Assembly (NCBI GenBank): GCA_036426205.1
Contig: CM071573.1
Span: 74,515,043-74,579,042, forward strand
Source of the DNA: Ascaphus truei
Lineage: Eukaryota > Chordata > Amphibia > Anura > Ascaphidae
Direction of reading: 5' to 3'
DNA: 64,000 bases
Shown: piece by piece, positions 45,788 to 56,771 of the stretch
Layout: each line of letters begins with the position of its first letter
Numbering within the stretch: position 1 is the first letter of the stretch
Position numbers and translations under genes: made by a program
Notes under the pieces: model-generated
Databases searched by the model: none
What the model saw: only the letters and a program-made list of their open reading frames with translations
Told to the model about the DNA's origin: nothing

Positions 45788-47011
45788 TGCAGTGTATGGA
45801 TTAACACATTCGTTACCACACAGTGAATTTGGAGAGACAAGCTGGAATGGGACCCTCTGGTAGGTAGTCACAGGCGGTATCAAGACGTCATCACAGCTGC
45901 TCGAGGATGGTAGTCGGCTACAAATCGGTCCGTCTCAGGGTGTGCGTCTCTTTCCGGGAAAATCCTTCCAGTGATGGTGATGACATGAGTCCCGAGTAAG
46001 TTACTCCCAAAAGTACAAGCCAGTCCAGTTTAGATCTTGCGCGCGCATCAATTGCGCAATGCTAGTCCATGAGACCCGGATCATGCAGTATCACGTGACT
46101 CACGTAAGACACTCAGAGTGCGTATTACCAGCTGCACAGTCTCAGCTCATAGTTGATTACAACCGCTCTTCCGTGGTGTATTGCAGATTCAAATGCTGAT
46201 AAATTTCCCTGATGAAGTAGCGTTTCAGCTACGAAACGCGTAGGATTCATGTGTTTTATAAATTGTTATTTTAATTAATGGTAGACTTCATGCCTGCATA
46301 ATTTATCAGCATTTGAATCTGCAATACACCACGGAGGAGCGGTTGTAATCAACTATGAGCTGAGACTGTGCAGCTGGTAATACGCACTCTGAGTGTCTTA
46401 CGTGAGTCACGTGATATAATGATATCCGGGTCTCATGGACTAGCATTGCGCAATTGATGCGCGCGCAGCAAGATCTAAACTGGACTGGCTTGTACTTTTG
46501 GAGAAATTTACTCGGGACTCAGGTCATCACCATCACTGAGTGATTTTCCCCGGAAGAGACGCACACCCTCAGACGGACGATTTGTAGACCGACTAACCAT
46601 CCCGAGGAGCGTGATGACGTCTTGATACCGCCTGTGACTACCTACAAAGGGTCCCTTCCAGCCTCTGTCTCGTCTCCCGATTCCCGGTCGAAACAAATGT
46701 GTAATCATACACTGCACATGTTTTATTTAACCTGAGCAGAATACTTACCTTTGAATTAGATAAATTATCTTGATATACTTCACTATTGCGGTTGCGCTGT
46801 TGTTTTTGTTCTCTTAGTGCTGCGGGGGTACCGAGCTACTCCCATTTGATACGGCTGCAAATGCACTTCAGACCTCATATGGCCACTGTATGTTACTATT
46901 TAATATTTTTTACACATTGATAAGGTTGTGCAATACTGCACTTTATTCACTGAAACACTGGTTCATTTATGCTTTATTGTAGAGTCTAGCTGCGCACCTT
47001 ATATACTTTTT
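45788..47011 (+). mobile_element. Foldback insertion with 419-bp arms, hairpin spacer and 15-bp flanking repeats
   Basis: The insertion is bordered by CACTTGCTGACTATG at 45773-45787 and 47012-47026. The arm 45786-46204 is repeated inverted at 46301-46718. Examples are GGTATCAAGACGTCATCAC against GTGATGACGTCTTGATACC, and CAATTGATGCGCGCG against CGCGCGCATCAATTG. The 96-base spacer starts with CCTGATGAAG, a GTAGC/GCTAC stem-loop and CGAAACGCGTAGG. A 290-base tail after the second arm ends CTTATATACTTTTT. No protein domain seen. Arms differ by scattered changes, so this is not an assembly mirror image. Confidence 0.85.
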
Positions 47012-47151
47012 CACTTGCTGACTATGCATGCATGATTGACACCTGTCGGCTGTGCTTACGCGACTGCCAAGCTCTGATTGCACATGCGCACGAGTGACCA
47101 GCAAACACCGTTCGCGCACGAGCAGCCAGGAAGTGCCAATCGCGCATGCGT

Positions 47152-47240
47152 GGTCGGCAAGTGCTCTTCGCGCACGCGCAGTCGGCGATTCACCCTTTCT
47201 CTAAGCCAACCTTCAACATCTGTTATGCATTAAGCCTTAA
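47152..47240. repeat. 89-bp direct repeat, left copy
   Basis: It starts GGTCGGCAAGTGCTCTTCGC and ends ATTAAGCCTTAA. It matches 48039-48127 at 87 of 89 bases by my alignment. Confidence 0.9.
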
Positions 47241-48038
47241 ACAACAAAACAGGTAGCGCTAACCGCAAAGATGTACCGTAGTATCTAGTACCTTATATTG
47301 GAATAATTAACCATACATAAGGGGCTGCCTGGGATACAAAAAACTGACCCCCGGTGGATAACAGTATGGCAAAGATAGTTTCCGTGGGCGCCTATATTAA
47401 CAACTACTATAAAAGGATATACGAAAACCAAGCCTGTTGGCTGTGAAGAAACGTGGCTCCTCACGGTGTGCTTGAAAGAAAAGAAAAAGCACAACACATA
47501 GCGTAATACTGTAGAATGTAAGACAAACAACACTTAAGACAACATATAACAGCTGAGAACTGGATAGGTGAATTTAACACAATAAAAACATTTAATAACA
47601 GTTAATAATTAATATAATGCACAATACACATGGACATATATTATGTGAACAAGTAAAATGAATGAATTAATGGTTCTAATACTCCGTAGCACCAATGATG
47701 ATGGTTGCAATGCCTACTCACCAGATGGAATAGGTTTGCAGGCAGTGGATAATTTAGAGAGTATCCCCTCTCGTTTCTTTAAGCTGCTCTCTGCTAACTG
47801 GCGTCTCCGTCTGCTCGTGGATGTAACTCGTCAAGCAGGAACTCCTGCAACACGCTGGGGAGGACGTCCGGTAGATGGTAAACAGCAGCAGCTGATTCGG
47901 CACGCCGTCGGCAACGGGAAACTAGCCGGTTAGTGGCGCACACAGATTCGCCAATGCGTGGGGATACTGACACCAATGTGCTGGGTATTAAAATCGCCAC
48001 CCTACGCGTTTCGAGAGCGCTCTGCTCTCTTCCTCAGG
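47241..48038 (-). mobile_element. 798-bp insertion between 89-bp direct repeats, ending in a hammerhead-like hairpin
   Basis: The segment lies exactly between the two 89-bp repeats, so it is the inserted DNA. At its right end the minus strand reads CCTGAGGAAG, a GAGAG/CTCTC stem-loop, then CGAAACGCGTAGGG. The rest is AT-rich on the left and GC-rich on the right (47770-48000). No coding frame with known similarity. Confidence 0.6.
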
Positions 48039-48127
48039 GGTCGGCAAGTGCTCTTCGCGCACGCGCAGTCGGCGATTCACCCTTTCTCTAAGCAAACTTT
48101 CAACATCTGTTATGCATTAAGCCTTAA
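48039..48127. repeat. 89-bp direct repeat, right copy
   Basis: Second copy of the repeat at 47152. The two mismatches fall in CTAAGCAAACTTTC. Confidence 0.9.
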
Positions 48128-48378
48128 CTACTATTCATCTCTTTTGGCTACATTTGAATTCTAAACCTTACAACATATTCTCATTCAATTGTGTTTTATA
48201 AAGGTTTTTTGAAATTGGCTCTAAGCAGCTGGTCTCCCAGAACTAGTCGCTCCTAGTGTCAGCTCCATGCATCGTTGGTGAGTGGGGTGTTTCAACATTA
48301 CAATAACGTTAAAAAAGGCTATCTTCTTTTTTGTTTGTTTTTTTCCAGCCACTAAGTAGTTTAAAATAAATCACATAT

Positions 48379-48789
48379 TTAAAGCAGCAAAACCCTTTTT
48401 GCACTACATCTTTTATTTTATTTTTTTGTTCTAGGCAGGGGGTCTCCGAAACTGAACCACATTAATTTCAGCTCCGGGGACCCCCTGATTCTAGAGATAC
48501 TTCCGCAGGGTTGCGGGTATCTCTGTGGTGTTTAAATGTCCAGGTCATGCAGGGCGCAAGGGATGACGTCATGACTTCCTATTGGCATTTAAGCGCCACC
48601 ATTTTGTTAGGTGCACAAGCTCCCCGGCTGCATAGATACAGGCACCCCTACAGAGGTTTGTATCTCTGGAAGCAGAAGGTCTCCGGAGCTGAATTAATGG
48701 GGTTCAGCTCAGGAGACGCCCCTGCTTCAATCCTAGAACAACAACATTTTTACAAAAAGATGAAGTGCAAAGTGCTTTTCTGCTTTTAA
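48379..48789. mobile_element. Palindromic MITE with TTAA target duplication (copy 4)
   Basis: TTAA at 48379-48382 and 48786-48789. The ends are TTAAAGCAGCAAAA and the complement of TTTTCTGCTTTTAA. Inner blocks GGGGTCTCCGAAACTGAACC and GGTTCAGCTCAGGAGACGCC pair. Confidence 0.75.
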
Positions 48790-49764
48790 GAAGTGTCTAG
48801 CTACCTCCCCTCTCTCTGTCATGCTAGCATTCCTCGTCATATTTCCTTAGGAGTAATAATCCATCAATCAAAACAGATTCCAGAGAGATTGTCATGCTGA
48901 CCAGGTTTCTATCTTAGGTAGTGGTCATTAGAATACAGGATCATGGTGACATGGAGACGTTCACTATGGAGAAGATAAATCGATCAATGCACCAGCCAGA
49001 CTCTAATAACACAAGGCACCATATCTGTGATTTGCTCTTCCATCTCTTGCCATCTTGTAGACAATACATTCTATGTATTTGCAGCACAAAGCTAATTTAG
49101 ATAAATCAGTGTTAACAATTTTATTTGACAAAGAAATAAAATGAAGTCAAGAGAGATTTAATTTGTTACAACGATCCTAAAATTGCATCAAGGATCCGCT
49201 CCGTTAACTCCCAAATCACACTACAGATGTAGCTGGACCAATTGTAAGAAGTTTGCCAATCAAATCTTTTACATTTGAAGCAGGGTGTTTGCCAGAAGGA
49301 GAAATTGTTGACATTGAAGAAAGGGAGAAGTAACAAACACCTAGAGTGATACAAATAATTATAATATATGGATGACTTCACTGCTACCCAACTCAGAGAA
49401 TTGAAAGTTGACTCTTGCAATACAAACCAGATAGAGTTCCTTGATATACTGATGCTAGGAGATACAGGATAAAAATCCCTTTGCATAGACCTCAAAGAGC
49501 CTGTGGTTACGCTACAGTAGATCAGAGCATCTCTAAGCTACAATTACATGTTCTATGTATGGGCACCTCAGAGAGTTCCAGTGCAGCCAGAGCTGTGAGT
49601 CCTGTGTAACGTGAAATCGCACTTGGACGCGTTGACAGTCGAGCTCTGTTTTTAGCATAGCTCTGAAGGTCACAAGAACTTTCCCAAAGGCAGAGGGTTA
49701 GTGATATTTAGTATGAAGATAGGGTGAAAAAAGTCACTCAGTGCCACAGGTGCCTGCTCAGAGT
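48790..49764. other. Unannotated stretch
   Basis: No recognised exon or element. Confidence 0.4.
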
Positions 49765-50098
49765 TTAAAGCAGCAATCCCCCCTAAATGCCTATTTGAGT
49801 TTAGCTCACCTAATGTTTGAATCTTGCCCCTGAGCATGTCCTGCTCATTTACAACAACAAAAACAACCTTTTTATAGTGTTAAAAAAAATATGATTTTTT
49901 TTTTAAATGTCTACATTTTGAGGTTACCATGACAACATTTAGACTGCAATGGTCTGTATGGAAAACCTTTTTTTAACCTCACACACATAATACGCTGTAT
50001 TTCAAATGCTTATATCTCCTGAACGAAGCATCAGATTTGACAAATAAAAATATAATTGCAAAGGGCAAGACGACAAACAGTGCAGACTGCTGATTTAA
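49765..50098. mobile_element. TTAA-flanked MITE, TTAAAGCAGCAATCC ends
   Basis: TTAA at 49765-49768 and 50095-50098. The left end TTAAAGCAGCAATCC pairs with the complement of GACTGCTGATTTAA. The interior differs from the copies at 3449 and 8815, so it is a related family with similar ends. Confidence 0.65.
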
Positions 50099-50774
50099 GT
50101 ACTTTGCCATTGTACACTACAGTCAGAAGAGTCATTCTCAGTGATGTCGAAACGTTTGTCCAGTACAGCTTACTGCATATTAAGAAAGGAGATCCTCGCT
50201 GGTTCCCTCATTCGCTGATAGTGAAGCTTCCTGCAGGCTCTTGCATTCACTGCTGGCTGGAAAGGGAGGTGTTATCCAACTGCTGTTGTGTCACTTATCT
50301 TTTCATAAATCCTTCATTAACAATGTATCTTCTTGACCTTCAGATTCATTCATATCCTTCCCAAGCCGAGGGACGTCCCACCAACACAATTGCACCAATT
50401 TTGGATGTTAATGGCCACAGCATTTATGAAACATTCCTTGCCAGCAATTTAACACATTCACATATATAACATATTTTAATATAACCGCAAACCATATACT
50501 AACCACTGATATTACAGCTACGTGCGCACGCTAACCATAATAACACCAAAGGTTAGCGCACCACACGCCATCAGCTAATCTTCTCTCAAGATTTTTCCCA
50601 AAACGGTTGCTCTAACGGTTCTGTTCCTGTCATTTAAGCTCCGCCCCTTATTTAACTCATCCAATTGTAATCCTTTAACAACTCTTTATTCAACCTAACC
50701 AATCATGGCAAGGTAGGCATCACCTCTGTCATGATACCCATTCCCAAGAGGTACATGGGTATATTCCCCCCCAA
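50099..50774. other. Unannotated stretch
   Basis: A GTGATGTCGAAACGTTTGTC block at 50142 resembles a decayed hairpin of the type described in the findings. Nothing else recognised. Confidence 0.35.
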
Positions 50775-50922
50775 CAGGTCAGGTTTTCAGGATATCCCAG
50801 AGACTGAGCCTCTGATTGAGCCACCTGTGCTAAAGCAGGGACTGATTGAGCCACCTGTAATGAAGAAGGTATATCCTGAAAACGTGACCTGTTGATGGCC
50901 CTTGAGGACTGGAATTGGCCAC
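50775..50922. mobile_element. hAT MITE fragment (copy 4)
   Basis: AACAGGTCAGGTTTTCAGGA at the left and the complementary TATCCTGAAAACGTGACCTG plus CTTGAGGACTGGAATTGGCC at the right belong to the family at 31106 and 35859. The left terminus is lost. It abuts the next MITE. Confidence 0.7.
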
Positions 50923-50927
50923 TGTAA

Positions 50928-51163
50928 GGCCGCGCTTATAGTGCCGGTGACGCAACGTCGCCCGAAAACAAATGCATTGCCGCCGTGAAAACTGGTAGCC
51001 GGCAATATTTGATTTTTCAAGTGCTGTCACCTCATGTGACAGCCCCATAACAAATCAAATGCCAGGAAACCCGCGCCGCCGCCGCACAGCGAAATATAAC
51101 TTTGGCGACAGCGATGGGAGACATTACCGTAGTGTCGCCGTCGCCAGCACTATAAGCGTGGCC
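50928..51163. mobile_element. Harbinger-like MITE, GGCCGCGCTTATAG family (copy 3)
   Basis: GGCCGCGCTTATAGTGCCGG at the left and the complement of CACTATAAGCGTGGCC at the right. CAACGTCGCCCGAAAACAAA is shared with copy 1. Borders are TAA and TTA. Confidence 0.8.
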
Positions 51164-51180
51164 TTACAGGGACCTACCCC

Positions 51181-51766
51181 TGTTAAGAATCTTGCCTCTA
51201 ATCCAGCAGTGTGCTGGTTAATTGCACACCTGCAATCAACCATCCCACCTGCCTAATCAGAACTCTGTCAGAAAAAGCCTGTTCTGAGAGACAGGAAGGG
51301 AGGATTCCTGAGCTCACAATTGGAGCTGACCCAGGAAAGACAGACAGGGGATTCCTTAGTCTCACAAATGGGGCTCAAACAAGGAAGGGCAGATGTCTTG
51401 AGCTGCAAAGAGACTACAGGCTGACAGCAAGACAAAGGGGACAAGATTTATATACCTGGACAGACATTGCCTTAGCACACAAAAGTGCTGATCCACGAGA
51501 GCAGAGAGTCTTCCCCTACAGCTACAAGAGACAGATAAGACTTTCTTTTGGGACTGTTATATATCTGTTTAAATGTATATATATTTGGGGCTGGTAACTA
51601 GCTCAGCTAGCTAGAGAGGGCTGGACTAAATGTGTAGATATTCTCCAAAATGGAGCAGATTTTCTTTTGAATGTTTTGCTGTGTTACAGGGACAGGCGCA
51701 ATAAAGCCTAATTTTAGTTTCACTTTAAACGGTCTCCATTGCGTACCTCTGCACACGTCTCTTACA
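51181..51766 (+). mobile_element. Probable solo LTR
   Basis: It starts TGTTAAG and ends CTCTTACA. A TATA-like TTTATATACC lies near 51449 and AATAAAGCC near 51700. The order promoter, polyadenylation signal and CA end fits an LTR on the + strand. No clean target duplication was found. Confidence 0.55.
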
Positions 51767-52110
51767 GCCACCCTTGTACTAGATTGTGCAGCCTTGTAAT
51801 AGACGATCAGGGTAATTTTTTATAAATGTATTTAAGTTAACAGAACTTTTCAAAATTCACACACCTTCTTTATGTGTACTTCCTCAGTAAGGAGAGGTCA
51901 GAGCGGTTTAAAAAGTTCAATGGACATATTTGACCAATATGGTCCAATATAAAGAAGCACAATTTTACAATAAGGAGAAGTGCAAATGTAGTCACACTTC
52001 ACAAAAGTGGAAGTAGGAAAGAGGCAGGTAACAACTACAGAGGCCAGTGAGCCGGACGCCAGTAATTGAGACATTAATGGGAGCATTGTTTAAAGAAAGC
52101 ATTTTGAATA
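51767..52110. other. Unannotated stretch
   Basis: No recognised features before the gypsy target site. Confidence 0.4.
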
Positions 52111-52114
52111 TCTA

Positions 52115-53168
52115 TGTAGCCCTTTTTGTGACTGCCTACATTAAGGAACTACGGGTGTTGCATATACCTGTGGCTTCAGGAGCTCTGAGCCTCCGCTATG
52201 TGGGAGCCTGGGGTCATACCCTTACTTATCGCGGTGCAGCGCCTCCACTTGCCCAGGATCCCCATGATAGAGAATATACCCTAAGCAAGAACATAACAAC
52301 CGTATTGTGCAACAGCAACCTTTTATGTAATTTGCATAATGAACAGACTAACTGCAGAGTATATATATATATATGTTAACGTTACACACACACAGTGGCT
52401 CGGCCAGCACCTTATCAGGGGATAAGAACTTCTGTACACACAATGGTGGCTCTGCACGTTCTCTCTCTAGGAGTATGTCCTCGTAACATATCGGTATTGT
52501 CCCAATATGATTATCACACCTGATCCGCGCCCAATTTTTAGTGGGAGGCGGTCAGCGCCTGTTGACCGTGTAGGTGCACTTGTAGGACAATGTATACCTT
52601 CCGGTCACTGCGGTGGACCGTCACACTCCACTTAGGGTCCTTGCGTTGTTCCGCTTTCTCTGCCGACACTCCCGTTAATGTTGCGCCGTCTGTATCCATT
52701 CCGATGCCGACCGCAGCTCCGCAGCACAACGCACCTAAAGGGAAACGTCCCTAACAGCTTATGGCCGTCCCTACAAAACGGCACCCTACGATACAGGGGA
52801 ATGCCTCCTCGGCCCTGGGAATGTCTCTCACCTAACGGGAAGGTCACTGACCCCTCCGCTCAGCACGCCACACGAGGTTCCGCCAACCTCCTCACTTCAA
52901 CTCCCTCTCGTGTCTGACCCACACCGCCCACCGCATCCGGTTCCTCTATCCAGAGTCTCACACCTAATTGGTCCTCAGTCTCGCCTGACTCTCTCACAGT
53001 TCAGAGTTCAGAGTTCAGAGTCTCTACAGATTGGTTTGCCCTTCGCGGCTTCTCTCTCGCGCATGCGCAGCCTAACTTGTACACAGTGACCTTGGCTGGC
53101 AGAAGGACAATATGGCGTTCCTTTGTAAATAACACGCTGAAACCTTTATATATATGCACATCCTTACA
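52115..53168 (-). repeat. 3' LTR of the gypsy element
   Basis: Read on the minus strand it begins TGTAAGGATGTGCATATATA and ends AAAAAGGGCTACA. It includes a 7-bp AGTTCAG tandem repeat at about 53000-53022 and a TATATATA stretch near 52365. It is 1,054 bp, against 1,032 bp for its partner. The difference is spread over many one-base indels. Confidence 0.92.
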
Positions 53169-53169
53169 T

Positions 53170-53188
53170 TCTCCCCTTCCCTCCCTCA
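53170..53188 (-). promoter_or_regulatory. Polypurine tract
   Basis: On the minus strand GAGGGAGGGAAGGGGAGAA directly precedes the TGTAAGG start of the 3' LTR. This is the position of the primer for plus-strand DNA synthesis in LTR elements. Confidence 0.85.
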
Positions 53189-54464
53189 GAATCCAACTTC
53201 CCGCTGGTACTAATCTAACCACATATATATAACCATTACAACTGACCCTCTCTTTCCTTCCTAGTTCAGGTTACCATTTCGTTAAACATACACAGCACAA
53301 TTGCAATCCCGTATGCCGAGCCCACTGCTGAGCCCTATTGGGGTGGGGCCCCCCAAATTGATCATAGATGCCTCCTTGGTTAGGCTGACTGGTTCTTTGA
53401 GACTTCCCCGAGTTGATTCTACCTCTGCTTCCATCTGAATAATATCACAATAACCGTCTCATTACTGGTTTCCATCTCTACTCTCCTTGGGGGTTTTCAT
53501 CGCATATACGTCTCTTGGGGTGTGACAGGGACTTTTTGGATCTATGGACTGACTCACTGGATCAAATGGTCGATGTTCGGGCGCACAGAGGCTCTTTATA
53601 CCATTACCCCGTGGCTTCCTTCGGGAGAGGCCTCCCCAGCAAGAGGCCCCTTTGAGAGAGTTCCTTCCATTGGTATCGTCAGGTGGGCAATTTTTACAGT
53701 CTCTGGGCATCCTCTGTGTTCAACTTCTCCATCTAGGGTCGTGGCTGGGACTTCAATTCATCATTCCCTACTTGAAGTATGGAGTAGTGATTCCCTATGC
53801 CCCTTTTACGGCGGCCTTCAGAATCCTTGATCCTTACACACCGCTTAAGACCAGGCATCTGTGACTCCACATCAATCACAAACACCCTCCCCCCACCGGG
53901 TCTCCAATTTATCTTCCCCGGGAAACCTAATTGCTAAGAGGACCGCCTCTCCGGGGTGTAATATCCTTTGGGTGACGGTACTTTTGTGATCGTAGCGCTT
54001 TTATTTCCCCATTCAATTGCGCTGTCGTCCGTTCACTGGCAACGGAAATGGAGCGCCAATTTATAGGCGCAGCTTAAACTGTCCCTTAGTACCGCTGTAC
54101 ATACGAAATGGAGATTCCTATTGGATACCCCATCGGTTAGATATCGTCGCCTGCGCACATCCCCTGGCAACCGGAGTGCTTCCTTTTCCGAAACGTCAAG
54201 AAATACGGGTAACTACGCCGTGACTTCATGTCCGGGTACAATTATAATACTGCATGTAGGCCAATTCCTCAAGCGTTTTACTCTCTACTCACTCCAGTCT
54301 TATTGGGGCTCGTCAAGTTCTCCAACAATCGTTAACAAAGTGCGATTGACCGTTCAGAGCAAGCATCCCCCTTCGGGGTGGTCGGGGTAGTACGCACTTG
54401 CGCATGTTCAGTAGTGCATGCAACTCCCGTTTCAGTCTCAAAGTGCTCGTCGCAAACCCCCTGA
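53189..54464 (-). other. Gypsy element, region between integrase and the 3' LTR
   Basis: Probably the end of pol plus untranslated sequence. A frame at 53462-53710 has a CKNCPPDD segment but no domain I can name. No chromodomain was recognised. Confidence 0.4.
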
Positions 54465-55016
54465 TCAGATGAAGACGATTTTAAGCCCCTGCGGTGGGGG
54501 GGGGGGGGGGGTAATGAAATATTTCCCCATAGATACTCGGAGCCACCGTTTAGGGCTCTTCTGATCTTTCGTAGGGAACGCTTGGGCGTACCTGATTGTA
54601 GTGGTCAACACACACACACACAGATAACGATTGCTAACGCCCCGACTGTCGGGCTCGATACAGAGAAAATCCATATCACAACCAATCCATGGACCCGAGC
54701 TTTCAAGTTTGCCATAGGTGCCGCCCTTGGTGGGGCAGTGTCTTTCTGTTTGTAAACACGATACACTTCCGACAATGTTGCTCCCACGGACTCCCGCATT
54801 CGAGGCCAATAACCTATCCTGTAGTAGCCAACAAATGGTCCTTTCCATCCACCCTGATATACAAACAATTGTCCATTTCGAACTTCCCCAACTCTTTGGA
54901 CCGAGTTTTTCAACATCACCAAATCGTTTGGGGCTTCGCTTCAGTATAGATAGGTTGTCTTGTTGTCCCGTGAGACGGGCTGCTCCACACTCTGGGTCTT
55001 GTGTTTGATAATGCAC
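54465..55016 (-). pseudogene. Integrase of the gypsy element (broken)
   Basis: In the 54465-55016 frame, CDMDFLCIEPDSRGVSN marks the start of the catalytic core, with the first catalytic aspartate in the MDF context, followed by RYAQAFPTKDQ. Upstream, in another frame (54605-54922), GYWPRMRES belongs to the zinc-binding N-terminal domain. The switch of frame within one domain shows at least one frameshift. The enzyme would insert element DNA into the host genome. Confidence 0.8.
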
Positions 55017-55129
55017 TAGATCCCTCCACGAGAGATATTTCTTCAGTGATGTTCATAACCACCTTCTCGACCTTGATAGGCCCGAGATAGCCCGCGATGA
55101 CATCCAAAGAGTCAACAACCCTAAAAAAA

Positions 55130-55143
55130 AAAAAAAAAAAAAC
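55130..55143. repeat. Poly(A) run inside pol
   Basis: A homopolymer of about 20 A (55123-55142) on the + strand lies inside the pol region. It is unexpected in coding sequence and may be an assembly artefact or an insertion. Confidence 0.6.
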
Positions 55144-55704
55144 CTAAGTCCGAGAATGCTACGTGGTCCGTCGCCTACCAGCAGCCACGACAAAGGGCCA
55201 ACGAATCCCGGGACCCGGATCTCTTCCCAACTCCCAACTTTCCTCATCAGGGGTGGATTGAAGGCCCCGTTCGACGATACAAGTGCGTCGGCACCTATGT
55301 TGGTGGGTCCCGGGTTTTGTAATTTAAGGAAGGTGAAACCTTGTAGTTGGCTAAGCAGCTAAACCAACGGTTCCCCGTGTCGTCCTACTGTGAGCAACTG
55401 ATCTATATAGGTCATGGATTGTTTGTCCTACTACTTTCGAACTGCACCCCTATAGGTATAGGTCAGCTTTTAGCCAATCCACCCACACCACAGCCCATTT
55501 TAAGCCGGTCCACACACACCATACCACAGATTTATGGACCGGTAATTCTGTTAGCTAGGGGTCAAGCTTCGGCTCGCATAGGCGACACCGGACGTAGCCG
55601 CGGTCTCATACTCTGATGCAAAGAACCGCTCCCTAATCCGCTAATGCTAGCATCGACAATGTAGGCCTATTCTCGTTCTGGGTCAGCACTAGGCCGACTG
55701 AGCC

Positions 55705-55926
55705 TTAGTGAGGCTGGCCTTTAAGAATTTCCTTGAAGGCCTGTTCACATTCGGGGTCAGGTCTCCCCAAAGGGCGTCCGCGCCATGATGCTTTCCTCCC
55801 GTTTTTTCTCTCCCGGGTATACTTTTTAAAGATCTTCAATCGCTTGTGCCTTGCCGGAATAGCTCTCCACGAACCGCCGATAATAGCCACAAAAAACCCC
55901 AAGAAGGACCGCAAACTCTTGGACAT
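55705..55926 (-). pseudogene. RT/RNase H connection of the gypsy element
   Basis: LRSFLGF at the start and PECEQAFKEI near the end are the two standard landmarks of the segment that joins reverse transcriptase to RNase H in Ty3/gypsy Pol. The part between them is partly out of register. Confidence 0.75.
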
Positions 55927-56201
55927 TTTATTCTGGCCAATTCAACCACCTGCCTCTATCTTCCCTGTCGGGTGGAATACTCCATCAGCCGATACAATTG
56001 ACCCACATACTTCACAGAGTGATCGACAGAATTGCATTTGTCAGGGACAGTTGTAGACACTCCCCCTGAAGTCTATCCATCACCTTCAATCAGCCGTCTC
56101 GGATTTGCTCCTCGATAGGTCCCGCCCGAAACACGATAATATCGTCCCGGTACACTAGCACTCTCCGACGGGTAAAGGGTTCCGAACCGAGGTTTTTTCC
56201 A

Positions 56202-56771
56202 TTAGTCTCTGGAACTTGGCCTGGGCCCGCAGAGCCTTAGAGCATGCGGGTAAATTGGTAAAACCCTAAGGGCAGATGAAGGCCGTTTTGTCTCGGTTCT
56301 TCCTGCCCTGAGGCCCCATTTGTAGTTCCGACCTGAGTCGAGCAACACTGAACCGTTGCTTCCCGTCAGAGCGGTCAGGATGTCCTCGATCCGGGGCAAT
56401 TGTATATACGTGACGGGGAGGGTAGTACGGGTAAATTCTCTAGTTCTGTAATCCCACAAGACGGACCTTCCCGTTTCTTCTTGCTGACTACCACGATGGG
56501 TAGGCGTAAGGGCTCCGAGATTCCTGCACGATGCCCAGCCGTTTTCCATCTCGGCGAGTAATCTCCTCACTCTTCCTTCCACTCCCTGGGGGCAAGCCGC
56601 CGGTAGACGCTCCCGGAAGGGGGTAGCGTCGCTCCTTCGGATGGTATGTGGGCACTGCGCGGTGCACCCCACATCCATATCACTGGTGTAGAACACCCCC
56701 TTCGGTCGTGTAGCTCGTTCTTCCATATCTCTTACTCCATTCAATCGGGAGGGGCGCGTTCGCCGATTCAA
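56202..56771 (-). pseudogene. Reverse transcriptase of the gypsy element (broken)
   Basis: A 190-codon frame covers the N-terminal half of the reverse transcriptase: FRERLPAACPQGVEG, RRLLAEMENGWAS, a DYRT motif and LPRIEDILTALTGS. The following LLDSG corresponds to the LDL motif with the first catalytic aspartate. Stretches between these lose similarity, as if paired indels had shifted the frame and returned it. The downstream YxDD motif was not located. Confidence 0.8.

Noticed and set aside
45786..46718. The palindrome at 46 kb as an assembly mirror artefact
   Set aside because: The arms differ at scattered positions and the whole lies between 15-bp direct repeats, as expected for a real insertion.
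52047..52379. 110-codon + strand frame at the gypsy border
   Set aside because: It crosses the LTR boundary and lies antisense to the element.
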